DNA of 64,000 nucleotides from Petunia secreta (GCA_029990175.1 JARKIP010000011.1:7254001-7318000); one strand, 5' to 3'. Counted from the stretch's first letter, positions 48,577 to 59,700 are shown. Notes: generated from the letters alone by a model not told the origin. Made by a program: numbers and translations.

Positions 48577-51039
48577 GATCTTCCAGGGCTTCCGCCTAAT
48601 CAGAAGATCGAGTTTGGCATTGATGTGGTGCCAGGGACTCAGCCTATTTTTATCCCTCCTTATCGCATGGCTCCATTAGAGTTGAGGGAGCTGAAGGAGC
48701 AGTTGCAGGCTTTGCTTGATAAGGGATTTATTAGACCGAGTGTTTCTCCATGAGGCGCTCATGTTCTGTTCGTGAAGAAAAATGATGGGACCATATGGAT
48801 GTGTATTAATTATAGGCAGCTAAATCAGGTCACCATCAAGAACAAGTACCCTTTGTCTCGTATTGATGATTTGTTTGATCAGTTGCAAAGTCCCCCATTC
48901 TTTTCTAAGATTGATTTACAGTCTAGTTATCATCATTTGAAGATTTGAGGGTTAGATATCCCAAAGATTGCTTTTAGGACTCGTTACGGCCATTACGAGT
49001 CCCTGGTTATATCTTTTGGACTGACTAATGCCCCTGAAGCTTTTATAAATCTCATAAACCAGGTATTCAAGTCGTTCCTTGATTTCTTTGCATTGTCTTC
49101 ATCGATGATATTTCTCATATATTCTCGTAGTCGCGAGGAGCATGATTATCATTTGAGGGTGGTTCTTTAGACCCTCCACGATCGTAATTTATATGCTAAG
49201 TTCTCAAAATACGAGTTCTGGCTTGATAATATGGCATTCTTGGGTCATGTGATATCCAGTGAGGGTATTAAAGTAGACCCAAAGAAAATTGAGGCGGTGC
49301 AGAATTGGTCTCGTCCTACCACTTCGACGGAGATCTGTAGCTCCCTTGGATTGGCAGGTTATTATTGGAGATTCATGGAGAAATTCTCCACTATTGTGCT
49401 CCTCTGACTCGCTTGACTCAGAAGGCCGTTTAGTTTCGATGGTCCGATGAGTATGAGGCGAGCTTCCAGAAGCTCAAGATCTTGTTGACTTTAGCTCAGT
49501 GCTATCTCTTCCTTCAGGCACAGGTGGATTTGTAGTCATTGTGATGTGTCCCGTGTGGGTCTTGGATGTGTTCTTATGCAGCACGGGAAGGTGATTGCTT
49601 ATGCTTCAATTCAGCTGAAGCGAAATGAGAAGAATTATCCGACTCATGATCTAGAGTTTGCAGTTGTGGTCTTCGCTCTGAAGATTTGGAGGCACTATCT
49701 TTACGGCAAGCCTTGTGATGTGTATACCGATCACAAAAGCTTGCAGTACTCTAAAGGATATTAATGGCCAGTAGTGGAGGAGGCTTGAATTGATTAAAGA
49801 TTATGATCTAATTATTCACTATCATCCTGGGAAAGCGAATATGGTAGCAGATTCTTTGAGAGGCAGCTTGGCTTTTCTTTATGCTGACATGAGACCTTTG
49901 GCCCGAGAGTTGCAGTCTCTTGGCGACTCTGGCGTGAGATTTTTTTGCCCAGACTCCAGCCGAGTCTTGGCATGTATTGTGGCTGAGTCTTCCTTAGTTA
50001 GCCAGATTATGGGAAGATAGTTTGAGGATCCTCAATTGCAGGAGTTGCGTAGTCGTGTCGTAAGTAGAGGAGTTCCCTCATTCAAGCTTGATTTTGATGG
50101 TGTTCTCCGGTTTAATGGCTGACTCTGTCCCTGATGTTGGTGATTTGAGACAGTCTGTGCTCCGCAAGGCCCATAACTCGTGCTATTCGATCATACTAGA
50201 TTACTAAGATGTACCAAGACCTCCGAGAGCTATATTTGTGGAATGAGATGAAAAGAAACGTGTTTGATTATGCGTCTCATTGCTTGAATTGTCAGCAGGT
50301 TAAGTTCAAGCATCGGAGACCTATAGGGTTAGCTTAGGCATTGCCCATTCCCGAGTGGAAGTGGGAGCAGATCACGATAGATTTTGTGATTGGTCTGCCA
50401 AAGACCCTACGACGCCATGATTGAGTCTGGGTTATTGTTGACAGACTAACTAAATCAGCCCACTTTATCCCTATGAAGACTACTGATTCAGCTCAGAAGT
50501 TGGCTCGAGTTTTAATTGAGCAGGTGGTTAGGCTGCATGGTACTCCTGTTTCTATTATCTCAGATCGGGGTTCCTACTTTACTTCCCAGTTCTGGCAGTC
50601 TTTTCAGAAGGAGTTGGGGACCCCGGTGCAGCTCAGTACGACATTCCATCCTCATATGGATGGTCAGTCCGAGCGGGTTATTTTGGTTTTGGAGGATATG
50701 CTGAGAGCTTGTGCATTAGAATTTGGAGGCCACTGAAATGATCATTTGGGCTTAGCGGAGTTTTCTTATAATAGTAGCAACTAGTCTTCCATCCAGATGG
50801 CTCCATTTGAGGCATTATATAGGCACCGATGTCGTTCTCCGATTGGCTGGTTTGAGTCTCGAGATGTAGAGGTGATGAGTTTAGAGATGGTTTGCCAGAC
50901 TCTGGACACGGTTCGTATTGGCAATATCATACTCGAACTGGAAAAGTCGGGAGTTAGAATTCGAGATAAGCGACATGGTATTTCTAAAAGTGTCGCTGAT
51001 GCGGGGTGTAAAGAGATTAATGAAGTAAGGGAAGCTTAG
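48577..51039 (+). pseudogene. Main pol remainder of the Tekay-type element (RT, RNase H, integrase) from array unit 4
   Basis: RT continues past the array into the GIKVDPKKIEAV and LGLAGYYWRF region (49263-49380). RNase H follows: SRVGLGCVLMQHGKVIAYAS at 49546, YTDHKSLQY at about 49725, and HYHPGKANMVADSL at about 49818. The integrase zinc finger remnant CLNCQQVK lies at about 50283. The catalytic core follows, with D near 50381, the DRG Asp at about 50563 and HMDGQSER near 50660. Many stops (for example TGA in RT, TAA after 49760, TAG at 50018). FIDD is retained here. The integrase is cut at 51039 by the next element and resumes at 56838. Confidence 0.85.
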
Positions 51040-51545
51040 TGTGACGTCCTGATTTGTGGGCCAAAAACACGTCACCGGTACCTAATCTTACAACCTATGC
51101 GTTGCCTAGATCGGGTCAGCCTCTTAACGTTTACCTAGCAAAACAAGTGTCTAAGGGAACTCAAGATGCAAAGACAAACGAAAATGGGGAAGAAGGCACT
51201 CTTCTATTATGTGCTTACAAAGTATACAAGTGCTGAAAACTATTTACAAATGGGAAAGCTGCCTATTTATACTACTAAGTGTGCAGCCAGCATGCTGAAA
51301 AAGCAGACAGACATGGCATTAAATGCTTGTCTGCTGCCCATTATTACAACCTGCATGCCTCTACTTTAATTCAAACTAAAGCCGTTTTGTCCCCCATGTG
51401 TATATAACTATCAAAGCAAGTAAAAATCAGCATGTAAGCTAAGGTATGCCATGTAATCTAAGTGTGCTGCCATGTGGCTCGTTCACATGTCCAAATTCTG
51501 CCCCAAAAGTGTCCCATAAGATGCATGACTTAGCGGAACGACGCA
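51040..51545 (-). repeat. 3' LTR of the reverse chromovirus
   Basis: Plus-strand ends are TGTGACGTCC and GGAACGACGCA. It is followed inwards by GCTGCCCCGCCC, which on the minus strand is a purine-rich tract and a likely PPT. Confidence 0.9.
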
Positions 51546-51617
51546 CGCTGCCCCGCCCAATGTTGCGACGACCGCGGCGCAACTAGCCTCTAAGTATGAC
51601 TTGAGCTTGTCCCGAAA

Positions 51618-52830
51618 CTACCATAAGTCTTCAGCTCTCTCCCACGTAGTCTCTTCCGGTGACTGCCCCTTCCAATGAATGAGGAGCATCACCGTAGGCT
51701 TGACGCCTCGCCACTCCACGGCCTGATGATCAATAATAGCCTCAATCTCTTTGTCATGAGACTGAGTAATAGTAATTGGTGCCCGATCAGTTTGCTCCCG
51801 CTCAGGATCCTCTTTGTCTTCATGATATGGCTTGAGATTACAAGCATGGAAAACCGGATGAATCCTCAAGTGTGGAGGCATGGCCACACGATAAGAAATT
51901 TTTCCAACCTTGGAAACAATCTCGAACGGCCCCTCATACTTCCGAATTAGATTCTGATACACCCCACACAAGGCTTTAAACTGCCTCGGATTCAGCTTGA
52001 CCATAACCATATCACCCACTTGATAATGAGTAGGTCTTCGCTTCCGGTCCGCAAACTTTTTCATACGCTTGGCTACCTTGTCAAGATAGGAACGAGCCAC
52101 ATCTAAGTGCTCTTCCCACATCTTGGCTGTTTGATAGGCACCAAAACTCTTGCCCTCAAAGCTAGCGGGCAAGGAATGTGCAGTAAGCGATTGCTGCCCC
52201 GTAGCCAACTGAAATGGAGTCTTCCCCGTCGACTCACTCCGCTGCAAGTTATAAGAAAACTGCGCAATGTCAAGCAACTTTTCCCAATCAGCTTGATGGG
52301 CACTCACATAGTGCCGCAAGTAAAGCTCAAGCAAGGCATTGATACGTTCCATCTTCTCATCAGTTTGCGGGTGAAAGCTAGTGGAGAAATATAATTCAGT
52401 CCCAAGTAAATCAAATAATTCTCTCCAAAAAGCCCCGCTGAAACGAGGGTCACGATCACTCATAATATGCTTGGGCAGGTCCTAATACTTGACAACGTGT
52501 CTGAAAAATAAACTGGCTGCCTCACCAGCATTGCAGCCCGGTGATGCTGCAGCAATAACAACATACTTAGAGAAACGATCTACAACGACCATAATCGTCC
52601 CATAGCCATCAGATTTGGGCAAGGCAGTGATGAAATCCATAGTCACTGACTCCCACGGTCGTTCCGCAATCGGTAACAGTTCTAAATGACCCCCTAGGAA
52701 CCTTGTGCTCAACTTTGTCTTGTTGACAAACTAAGCAAGTCTACACATATGACTCTATATCGTCTCGCATCGAGGGCCAATAATAAACAGCTTCAATAAG
52801 GGCACGAGTACGTCGCATACCCGTATGTCT
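51618..52830 (-). pseudogene. Integrase and chromodomain of the reverse chromovirus
   Basis: Read from high to low coordinates. A remnant of the HHCC finger is CLVCQQDKVEHK (about 52745-52710), with a stop just before it. The core first Asp is in TMDFITALPKSDG (about 52640) and the second in SDRDPRF (about 52455). The Glu lies in a changed HPQTDEKMER context (about 52360). The 281-codon open frame 52463-51618 runs through the GPFEI C-terminal domain (about 51930) to a C-terminal chromodomain ending WKGQSPEETTWERAEDLW. A TAG at about 52483 separates the two core parts. Confidence 0.88.
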
Positions 52831-52913
52831 AGCCCATGGATTATCATGTGCTTCTTTTATCAAGCGCCTACGAAGATCCCCAAATTTAGGCACGTAAATG
52901 TGCCTACCTGCAG

Positions 52914-54200
52914 TCAATAACGAATCGTTATCAAGCCAAAAATGGCAAGTTTTCTTTGCTTGTCCAGTTCCACAATCTGCCTAGCCAAAGGATCATGCTG
53001 AATTTCATCTCGAATAGCATCAATAAGGTCGCTGCTAGTATGAGTAATAGCAGCCAACTCTGCCTTCCGGCTAAGAGCATCAGCCACAACATTGGCTTTG
53101 CCCGGCTTATACTCCAAGATATAGTCAAACTCCGCTAAGAAGTCCTGCCAACAGGCCTGCTTTGGACTGAGTTTCCGCTGCGATTGAAAGTAGCTACTCG
53201 CAACATTGTCCGTCTTCACAATAAATCTGCTCCCAAGCAAGTAATGACGCCAAGTGCGCAAGCAATGCATGATGGCAGTCATCTCTTTTTCCTACACGGT
53301 ATAATGTCGCTCTGTCTCGTTCAGCTTGCGACTCTCATAAGCAATGGGGTGACCTTCTTGCATAAGGACCCCTCAAATAGCAAAGTCTGATGCATCGCTA
53401 TGCACCTCAAACACCTTGGAAAAATCAGGGAGAGCTATGACCGGCTCTCGTATAATAGCTGCCTTCAAATCATCAAAGGCCTTTTCAGTATGAGGACCCC
53501 AACTCCAAGGTTTGTTCTTCTTCAATAAATCTGTCAAGGGTGCTGCCTTGGCTGAATATCTATGAATGAACCTACGGTAATAGTTACGAAGACCCAAAAA
53601 CGACCGCAATTCAGTCACCTTCGTTGGCGGCTCCCACTCCTCAATAGCACGGACTTTGGCAATGTCCATGTGAATCTGCCCATGGCTAATAACATGGCCC
53701 AAGAAATGAACTTCCGGCTGCGCAAAACTACATTTGTCCTGCTTGACAAACAACTCATGATCTCGCAAGGTCTGAAATACCCTCTGCAGGTGCTCAACAT
53801 GAGCCTCCAATGAGCTGCTATAAACAACAATGTCATCAAGATATACAACCACAAAATCATCAAGATATGGCTGAAATATTTGATTTATAAGTGTGCAAAA
53901 CGTAGTAGGTGCGTTAGTCAAGCCGAATGGCATGACCAACCACTCAAAAGCCCCATAACGAGTAACACAAGCCGTCTTCGACTCATCACCTTCAGCAATG
54001 CAAACCTGATAATAGCCTTGGCGCAAGTCTAACTTAGTAAAGAAGCTGTCTTGGCCCAATCTATCAAATAAATTAGAAATCAAAGGAAAAGGATAGTTGT
54101 TCGTAACCGTGACTTTGTTACGAGCACGGTAGTCAATACACAATCTCAGCGTCCCGTCCTTTTTCTTTTGAAACAAAACAGGCGCACCAAATGGTGCCTT
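52914..54200 (-). pseudogene. Reverse transcriptase and RNase H of the reverse chromovirus
   Basis: The frame 54176-53373 holds the whole RT palm: LCIDYRARNK near the start, FGLTNAP, and YLDD (about 53840). The RNase H start HSDASDFAI follows before a stop at 53372. RNase H resumes at 53282-52914 with LRTWRHYLLG, KTDN and KPGKANVVADALSRK. Two breaks (a TGA near 53371 and a TAG near 53295) disable it. Confidence 0.9.
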
Positions 54201-54253
54201 CGAGGGCCTGATGTGGCCTGCGTGAGCAGCTCCTCTACCTCAGGTGGAGCCAT

Positions 54254-55059
54254 TCAATAAGGGGCAAAAGCTGGGGGCTTTGCGCCCTGCTCCAACTCAA
54301 TGACATGATCCACAGCTCGCCTAGGCGGTAAGTGCCTTGGCAGCTCCTCCGGTATGACATCTTGGTTCTCATCAAGAACCTGCAAAACAATAAATGATAA
54401 GAGACTCAAGTCTTGGGCTGCGTCTAATTCAGCCAAACTCGACAAAGCAGCAACATAAGTCGGCTCCCCCTTCTTGAAACCTTTAACAATCTGCATAACG
54501 GATAATTGTGCACCAGCTTGGGGCGTGGGAAAAGTAGGAACCATGCATTTGCCCCCATCATCAAAGAAAACCAGATGCCTATGATGTGGGACTAAGTGCA
54601 TATGAAACTTAGCCCAAAATTCTTGTCCCAATATTACGTTGTGCATATCCATGGGAGAAACCGTTTTGTTCGGCCCTTCCAGCTTCCAACTCGAATTTCG
54701 ACGGCATGTGCAACACCACGAACTCTCTGAATTTGTGCATTAACGGTCTTAAGGTGTGTATTGCTAGGTGTGAGTCTCAATCCAAGCCTTGTAGCAACTG
54801 CCTCCATCATGAAATTGTGCATCGCACCTGTATCAATCATGGCCTTGCGGACTTTATCATTGAAAATTTTTACGGGCCGATGGAACATACACATCACAAA
54901 AATCTTAACAAACTGAGTATTGTTAGCAACAACAACCGGCTGTGTATCTTGTCGCTCCGCTGCACAAATCTGCATATTGCCAATCTGAGCATTGGCATCT
55001 CCTTGCGGCTGATTCTGCACCTGATTGGACTGCCTATCATAGCACCAATCGTTGGGCAC
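54254..55059 (-). pseudogene. Protease region of the reverse chromovirus
   Basis: The retropepsin active site IDTGAMHNF is at about 54825-54800 in frame 55059-54634. The C-terminal protease part with the ILGQEFW motif lies in the next frame (54652-54254), so a frameshift splits the domain near 54650. Confidence 0.85.
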
Positions 55060-56295
55060 TGTTTGTAAGAGTGAGGCCCTTTACACACAAAACAGCCCCC
55101 TTTCGGACCACTATTATTGTTCAGCTTGTAATTATTGTTGTCTTTACGACCCTGCTGCTCCGGCTTCTTACCATCAGCTTTGTTATAGTTCTTTTGGTTA
55201 CCTTGCGGCTTACCTTTGTTACGATCTGCTCCGCCCTTGGCCTGCTGTTGCGATTTAGCCTTTGAATCTTTCGATTGCTGCGGCTTATCGGCTTTGAAAT
55301 CAGTCAAAGATTCAGCTTCCACAATGGCATCGTCAATAGTATTAACCTTACCGCGATGCAGCTCTTGCTTTTCCCAGTGCTGCAGTCCGTCCATGAAATG
55401 AAACAGCATGTCCTCAGCGGACAAACTCAAAATCTGAAGTGTAAGGGTAGTAAACTCTTTTACATAGTCACGGATGGTGCCCGTTTGCTTCAACCCACGC
55501 AGCTTGCGCCTAGCCTCAAACAACACATTTTGAGGATAAAATTGCTTCTTAAAATGTGCCTTAAATTGGTCCCAAGTGTCCAATTTATACAGCCCCTTGT
55601 CCATATCGGATTTCTTACGACGCCACCATAACATAGCGGTGTCGGATAAATAAGTAACAACTTTTTTGATACGTACTTGATCATCAACAACATTCAGGTT
55701 GTCAAAATATGCTTCAGCTTGCCAAATGAAATCTCAACAGCTTGAGCATCGTGGTCTCCCTTGAATTCCTTCGGCCTAGGCACATCCAGCTTTGCTTCTT
55801 TAGTAACAAAAATGTGAGAAGTGCCCTCACCAGCAGCTAGCTTGGCTTCAACAGCCTCCAAACTTGACTGCACCCCCATAATCGCCTCCATAAGTTTGCA
55901 CTCCAACTCACAAAAGCTGTGGGTACGCTGCTCCTCCGAGCCAATTAGATCTATCACGTTAAGAGTGTCCACATCATCAACAATGGCACCAACAGTGAGC
56001 TTAACATCATCAAGTGAGCTCTCTGCCTCAACTAGGCGCTGCCCAAAGCACTCAATAGCATCCAACCCCGCATTAACCGTATGAACCCAGCCCTCGTTAA
56101 GTGAATTGAAACTAGTTTCAGTCTAACCTCATGACTAGACGGATCTTGGCTGTGTGCTTTCTCGCTTGCTGCAACGCTTGCACGGATCTGCTTGTTCCTG
56201 CTCTTGCTGGTCCGTTTCTTACTACGACCTCTTGCTTCAAGCCCAAGAACGGCTTGTTCAGCACCACTGGTTGACTTGTCTTCAACGTTAACCAT
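54894..56295 (-). pseudogene. gag of the reverse chromovirus, frameshifted
   Basis: The ATG at 56295 starts a basic N-terminal segment. The frame shifts near 56060 into an acidic, coiled-coil-like stretch (56065-55694). It shifts again into the capsid core (55634 on: LWWRR, LDTWDQFKAHFKKQFYP, LRDYVKEF-like), then a Lys/Gln/Asn-rich linker. A zinc knuckle, CFVCKGPHSYKQC, lies at about 55085. The knuckle spacing is C-x2-C-x3-H-x4-C, one residue short of the classic CCHC. Confidence 0.88.
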
Positions 56296-56304
56296 CTTCT
56301 TCAC

Positions 56305-56324
56305 GACTAAGCTCTGATATCAAC
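56305..56324 (-). other. Primer binding site of the reverse chromovirus
   Basis: Minus-strand TTGATATCAGAGCTTAGTC lies two bases inside the 5' LTR. It is related to the initiator tRNA-Met PBS (TGGTATCAGAGC). Confidence 0.7.
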
Positions 56325-56326
56325 CT

Positions 56327-56833
56327 TGTGACGTCCTGATTTGTGGGCCAAAAACACGTCACCGACACCTAATCTTACAACCTATGCGTTGCCTAGATCG
56401 GGTCAGCCTCTTAACATTTGCCTAGCAAAACAAGTGTCAAAGGGAACTCAAGATGCAAAGACAAACGAAAATGGGGAAGAAGGCACTATTCTATTATGTG
56501 CTTACAAAGTATACAAGTGCTGAAAACTATTTACAAAGGGGAAAGCTGCCTATTTATACTACTAAGTGTGCAGCCAGCATGCTGAAAAAGCAGGCAGACA
56601 GGGCATTAAATGCTTGTCTGCTGCCCATTATTACAACCTGCATGCCTCTACTTTAATTCAAACTAAAGCTGGTTTGTCCCCCATGTGTATACAACTATCA
56701 AAGCAAGTAAAAATCAGCATGTAATCTAAGGTGTGCCATGTAATCTAAGTGTGCTGCCATGTGGCTCGTCCACATGGCCAAAATCTGCCCCAAAAAGCGT
56801 CCCATAAGCCGCATGACTTAGCGGAACGACGCA
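56327..56833 (-). repeat. 5' LTR of the reverse chromovirus
   Basis: Pairs with 51040-51545. Same TGTGACG and GACGCA ends on the plus strand, flanked by TTAG at 56834-56837. Confidence 0.9.
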
Positions 56834-56837
56834 TTAG

Positions 56838-57190
56838 TCTCAGATTCATTGGCCCTTTCTATATCGAGAAGCGCGTTGGTAAGGTTTCTTATCGGCTCAA
56901 TTTTCCAGCATCTATGCCAGTTCATCCAATCTTTCATCTATCAATGCTTCGGAAGTGCATCTGAGATCCTTTCAAGGTAATCAAGATAGATCCAGCTCAG
57001 CTAGATGTGAATCTAGCTTATGAGGAGTCTCCAGCTGCCATAGTTGGTAGAGAGATATATGAAAGTTGCGTTCTAAAGAAATTTTGATAGTAAAGGAGCG
57101 ATGGCACAATCGTCCTCACGAGAAGGATATGTGGGAGCTCGAGTCGAGCATGCGGGATAGATATCCTCATTTGTTTGAGGCATTAGGTAT
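56838..57190 (+). pseudogene. Integrase C-terminus and chromodomain-like tail of the Tekay-type element
   Basis: Resumes right after the reverse chromovirus: RFIGPFYIEKRVGKVSYRL, HPIFHLSMLRK and a TGA near 56962. Then ESPAAIVGREIYE, and in another frame WHNRPHEKDMWELESSMRDR, the degenerate chromodomain region of this clade. Similarity ends near 57190, with no 3' UTR or LTR after it. Confidence 0.8.
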
Positions 57191-57299
57191 GTTGAACCCC
57201 AAAAACTTGCCCTAAAACTTCTCCTCAAACCTTTTGCAAAGCCTTTTGTATTCGCTCAAGACGATTCAAATTGAGCGTAACTGAGCCGCACAGCTTCAA

Positions 57300-57960
57300 C
57301 GCGTAGGAGATGCTTGGGACCATAAAAAATTGGGGCACAAAGTCGAAATTGCTTCTCTGAGGGCTCAACTGAAAAATCTAACTCCGAGCTGCGTGAGGCC
57401 GCCGCCGCCTCCGAGGTTTAAATGCAAGCTTTGAACGAGAGCCATAGGACTAAAAGATCGAGGATGACCGCTGAGGTCGAGGGGCTCCGCGGCGAGCTAG
57501 ACCGAGTCAATGCCAAATTCACTATGCTCGGAAGTATCACAACAAGCTAACTGAGCATGTCTGCGTAATAAAGAAATTGGAGGGCCGAGTGGAGAAGATT
57601 CCAGCACTTGAGGCTGAAGCCGCTCGTCTACGGGGCGAGATTACCGCTTTAGAGGAGAAGGCCAAGGCTGAGGCTACGAGGGCTGAATTGGACAAAAGGT
57701 GGGTCATCATCAAAACTCGGCTGAAAGCTCTCGAGCAGTACAAAGCCGGAGAAATTAACTTGGACGAAGAGATCACTAAGGCCAAAAATGATGTCACCCA
57801 AACTCAAGCCATTATAGATGAGCTTCCTTCAAGTGAAAGTTCTGGTGATGATTAGGCTGAGGATAATGAAGAAGATGAAGACAATAAAGATGGGAATTCC
57901 GAGGGCGAGGATGGCCCCCCTCGGTAAGATGACCCCGATGTTTAGTTGTTCCCTTCTCTT
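57300..57960 (+). pseudogene. Antisense coiled-coil ORF in the 3' region of the Tat element
   Basis: The best open part, 57577-57855, encodes 92 residues dominated by Ala, Glu, Lys and Leu (LEAEAARLRGEITALEEKAK), with heptad spacing typical of a coiled coil, ending in an acidic Ser-rich tail. Upstream, 57300-57570 has the same style in broken frames (AELEHQL-like, EVEGLRGELD). Tat elements of the Retand-type groups are known to carry additional ORFs between pol and the 3' LTR, some antisense; this fits that class. The function of such ORFs is unknown. The absence of an intact start upstream suggests decay. Confidence 0.65.
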
Positions 57961-57965
57961 CTTGA

Positions 57966-58660
57966 TTTTTTTTTGCTATGGCCTTCGGACCTTGATGTGT
58001 AAATAACTTTTGGAGCCTTCGGGCTATTTTAATGAAGTTTTTGCTTTTCTTTTCAAGTGTTAGCCTTTACTTTTTTGGAGAACACGACTGAACACTTAGA
58101 ATATTTTTTTGCTTGCAAGACTTTGATAAATTCTATAACAAATCGATGTTAGCTTAGAATGGTGTCTCATTCCCGCGCCGAGGCATAAAGAAATAATCTC
58201 AATTGAATAATATAACTTCATAATTTAGATATTGAAACAAATAGATTTTGAACCAAGTTCATTTCATTGATGAGCCGTAACTAGAATTTACATAAATCCT
58301 AGCCGTGGTTGGACTTAGGCAAATTTCATAAATAGCAATTATCGGGCAATAAATACAATAAAGTTAGGCTAATCTTCGGGAGACAGTCCCCTGTGTAAGA
58401 TTTTCAGTCTTTGGGTGTGCTTGCAGTCCCCGGTATGAGAGGCTTCGAGTCGAGTTTGGATGCATACCATCCATTCCATCCCCCCAGTGTTTGGGTGCGA
58501 ATAGTAAGGACCCAAGCACTGTACTTTGTTCCCTCAGCTTCATAAAAAAGTCAAACAAAGAAAACTGGGGATTAGTTGAATTATTCGACTTAAGCATTAG
58601 AGCGATTGTGGCACGACGCTGTAGGTGAAAATTTATTGACATAGGGTAACATACCTCGGT
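57966..58660 (-). other. 3' region of the second Tat element
   Basis: Non-coding in both directions as far as I can read it. It has GGGGAC/CCCCAG motifs like those in the 3' UTR of the first Tat element (58380-58520) and a T-rich stretch after the antisense ORF that could hold its terminator. Confidence 0.5.
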
Positions 58661-58661
58661 G

Positions 58662-59700
58662 TCAGAAATAATACCGCTTCAAATTGGAGACATTCCAATT
58701 CGAGGGTTCCAGCTTGCCTTTCATGTCCTTCAACTGGTAAGATCCCTTGCCAATGATTGCCTTTAGCCGATAGGGTCCTTCCCAATTTGCTGTGAGTTTG
58801 CCAACATTATTTTCTTTGGCAGTTTGGTTTGAGGTTTTCAATACATATTCTCCCACTTTGAAAGCTCTGAATTTAGCCTTCCTGTTAAGGTAAGCCTCGA
58901 TTTGTCTTTTCTAAGCTATCGACCGAACCAGAGCTATCTCCCTTCGACCTTCAAGTAAATCTAATTCTACGCGCGTCGCTTGCTGATTTGACTCCTCGGT
59001 AGCATGGGTGTACCGAAGACTAGGTTCACTAACCTCTACGGGGATCAATGAGTCAATCCCACAGGCAAGGGAAAACGGGATCTCACCCGTGCTATTTTTT
59101 TAGTAGTGCACATTTCCCATAACACCCCGGGCAACTCATCAGGCCACAGTCCTTTTGGTTCATCAAGCCTTTTCTTGATGTTTTTAATAATTACCCTATT
59201 CGAAGACTCCGCTTGACTATTTGCACTTGGATGATATGGGTTTGACACGATCCTCTTTATGCCCCCACTTATTGAGAAAAATTATGACATTCGAGCCGAT
59301 AAACTGAGGACCATTGTTACATGTTATCTACCTTGGGACACCGAACCGACAGATGATATTCTTCTAGATGAAACTAATTACCTATTTCTACCTAACTTGG
59401 TCAAAAGATCCCGCTTCTGCCCATTTAGTGAAATAATCAGTGAGCACGGGGATGAAGCGAACACCACCTCTGGCTTTCGGGAATGACCTAATAATATCCA
59501 TTCCCTATTTTATAAAGGGCCACGACGACATGACCGGGTGCAGATGTCCGGCTTGTTGATGAATCATTCATGCGTGTCGCTGACACTTATCACATCTTTT
59601 AACAAAGGCCTTATCGTCCGTGTTGATATCTAGCCAATAGTAACCTGCCCGAAGCAACTTGAGCACTAGAGCTTTTCTGCTCGAGTGGTTGCCACACTTA
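58662..59700 (-). pseudogene. Integrase of the second Tat element
   Basis: The C-terminal domain (58856-58662) ends with the same NWNVSNLKRYYF-type tail as the first Tat element. The core Glu region NPYHPSANSQAESSNRV is at 59240-59190. The second core Asp region (about 59310) reads as Asn in CNNGPQF. The zinc-finger part (about 59690-59590) is visible in broken frames. A frameshift near 59100 and a stop near 58910 separate the pieces. Confidence 0.85.

Larger units (their letters stand above)
36321..49262. repeat. Four-unit tandem array of a chimeric CACTA/chromovirus segment (about 3.24 kb each)
   Basis: Units are 36321-39562, 39563-42802, 42803-46036 and 46037-49262. Each holds about 2.55 kb of CACTA 3' half, including the 3' terminal repeat, then about 690 bp of chromovirus RT. 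Each internal junction reads CCAGTGA-AGTGA-CAGGTTTAACC. Before unit 1 the sequence is the unduplicated CACTA interior, and after unit 4 RT continues normally into RNase H. Units differ by roughly one to two dozen changes by eye, far less than the LTR pairs nearby, so the amplification is young. CACTA 3' ends are at 38870, 42109, 45343 and 48576. Confidence 0.93.
51040..56833 (-). mobile_element. Second chromovirus (Ty3/gypsy with chromodomain), reverse orientation
   Basis: 5794 bp, inserted in the integrase region of the Tekay-type element. LTRs are 51040-51545 and 56327-56833 (about 507 bp; about 20 differences and one indel by hand). TTAG flanks both sides (51036-51039 and 56834-56837). On the minus strand the order is PBS, gag with zinc knuckle, protease, RT, RNase H, integrase, chromodomain. 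gag has frameshifts and pol has stops, but long stretches remain open (267 and 281 codons). Gag and chromodomain style suggest the Galadriel-like group; this subclass call is uncertain. Confidence 0.92.
25028..57190 (+). mobile_element. Old Tekay/Del-type chromovirus (Ty3/gypsy), split by later insertions, 3' LTR missing
   Basis: The pieces in order are: 5' LTR, initiator-tRNA-Met-type PBS (31019), gag (31212-32330), protease (about 32380-32700), RT (32820-32897, resuming after the CACTA and array at 48577), RNase H (about 49400-49860), integrase (about 50150-51039, resuming at 56838), and a chromodomain-like tail (about 57080-57190). Insertions are the solo LTR (26658-30430), CACTA with its tandem derivative (32898-48576), and a reverse-oriented chromovirus (51040-56833). 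Every gene carries stops. The 3' LTR is absent: sequence identity stops near 57190. The left boundary, near TAACATCCCATGG at 25030, is a guess because no partner LTR exists. Confidence 0.8.

Noticed and set aside
56749..56964. 71-codon ORF spanning the chromovirus LTR and the following integrase end
   Set aside because: It is a chance fusion across the insertion boundary at 56833.
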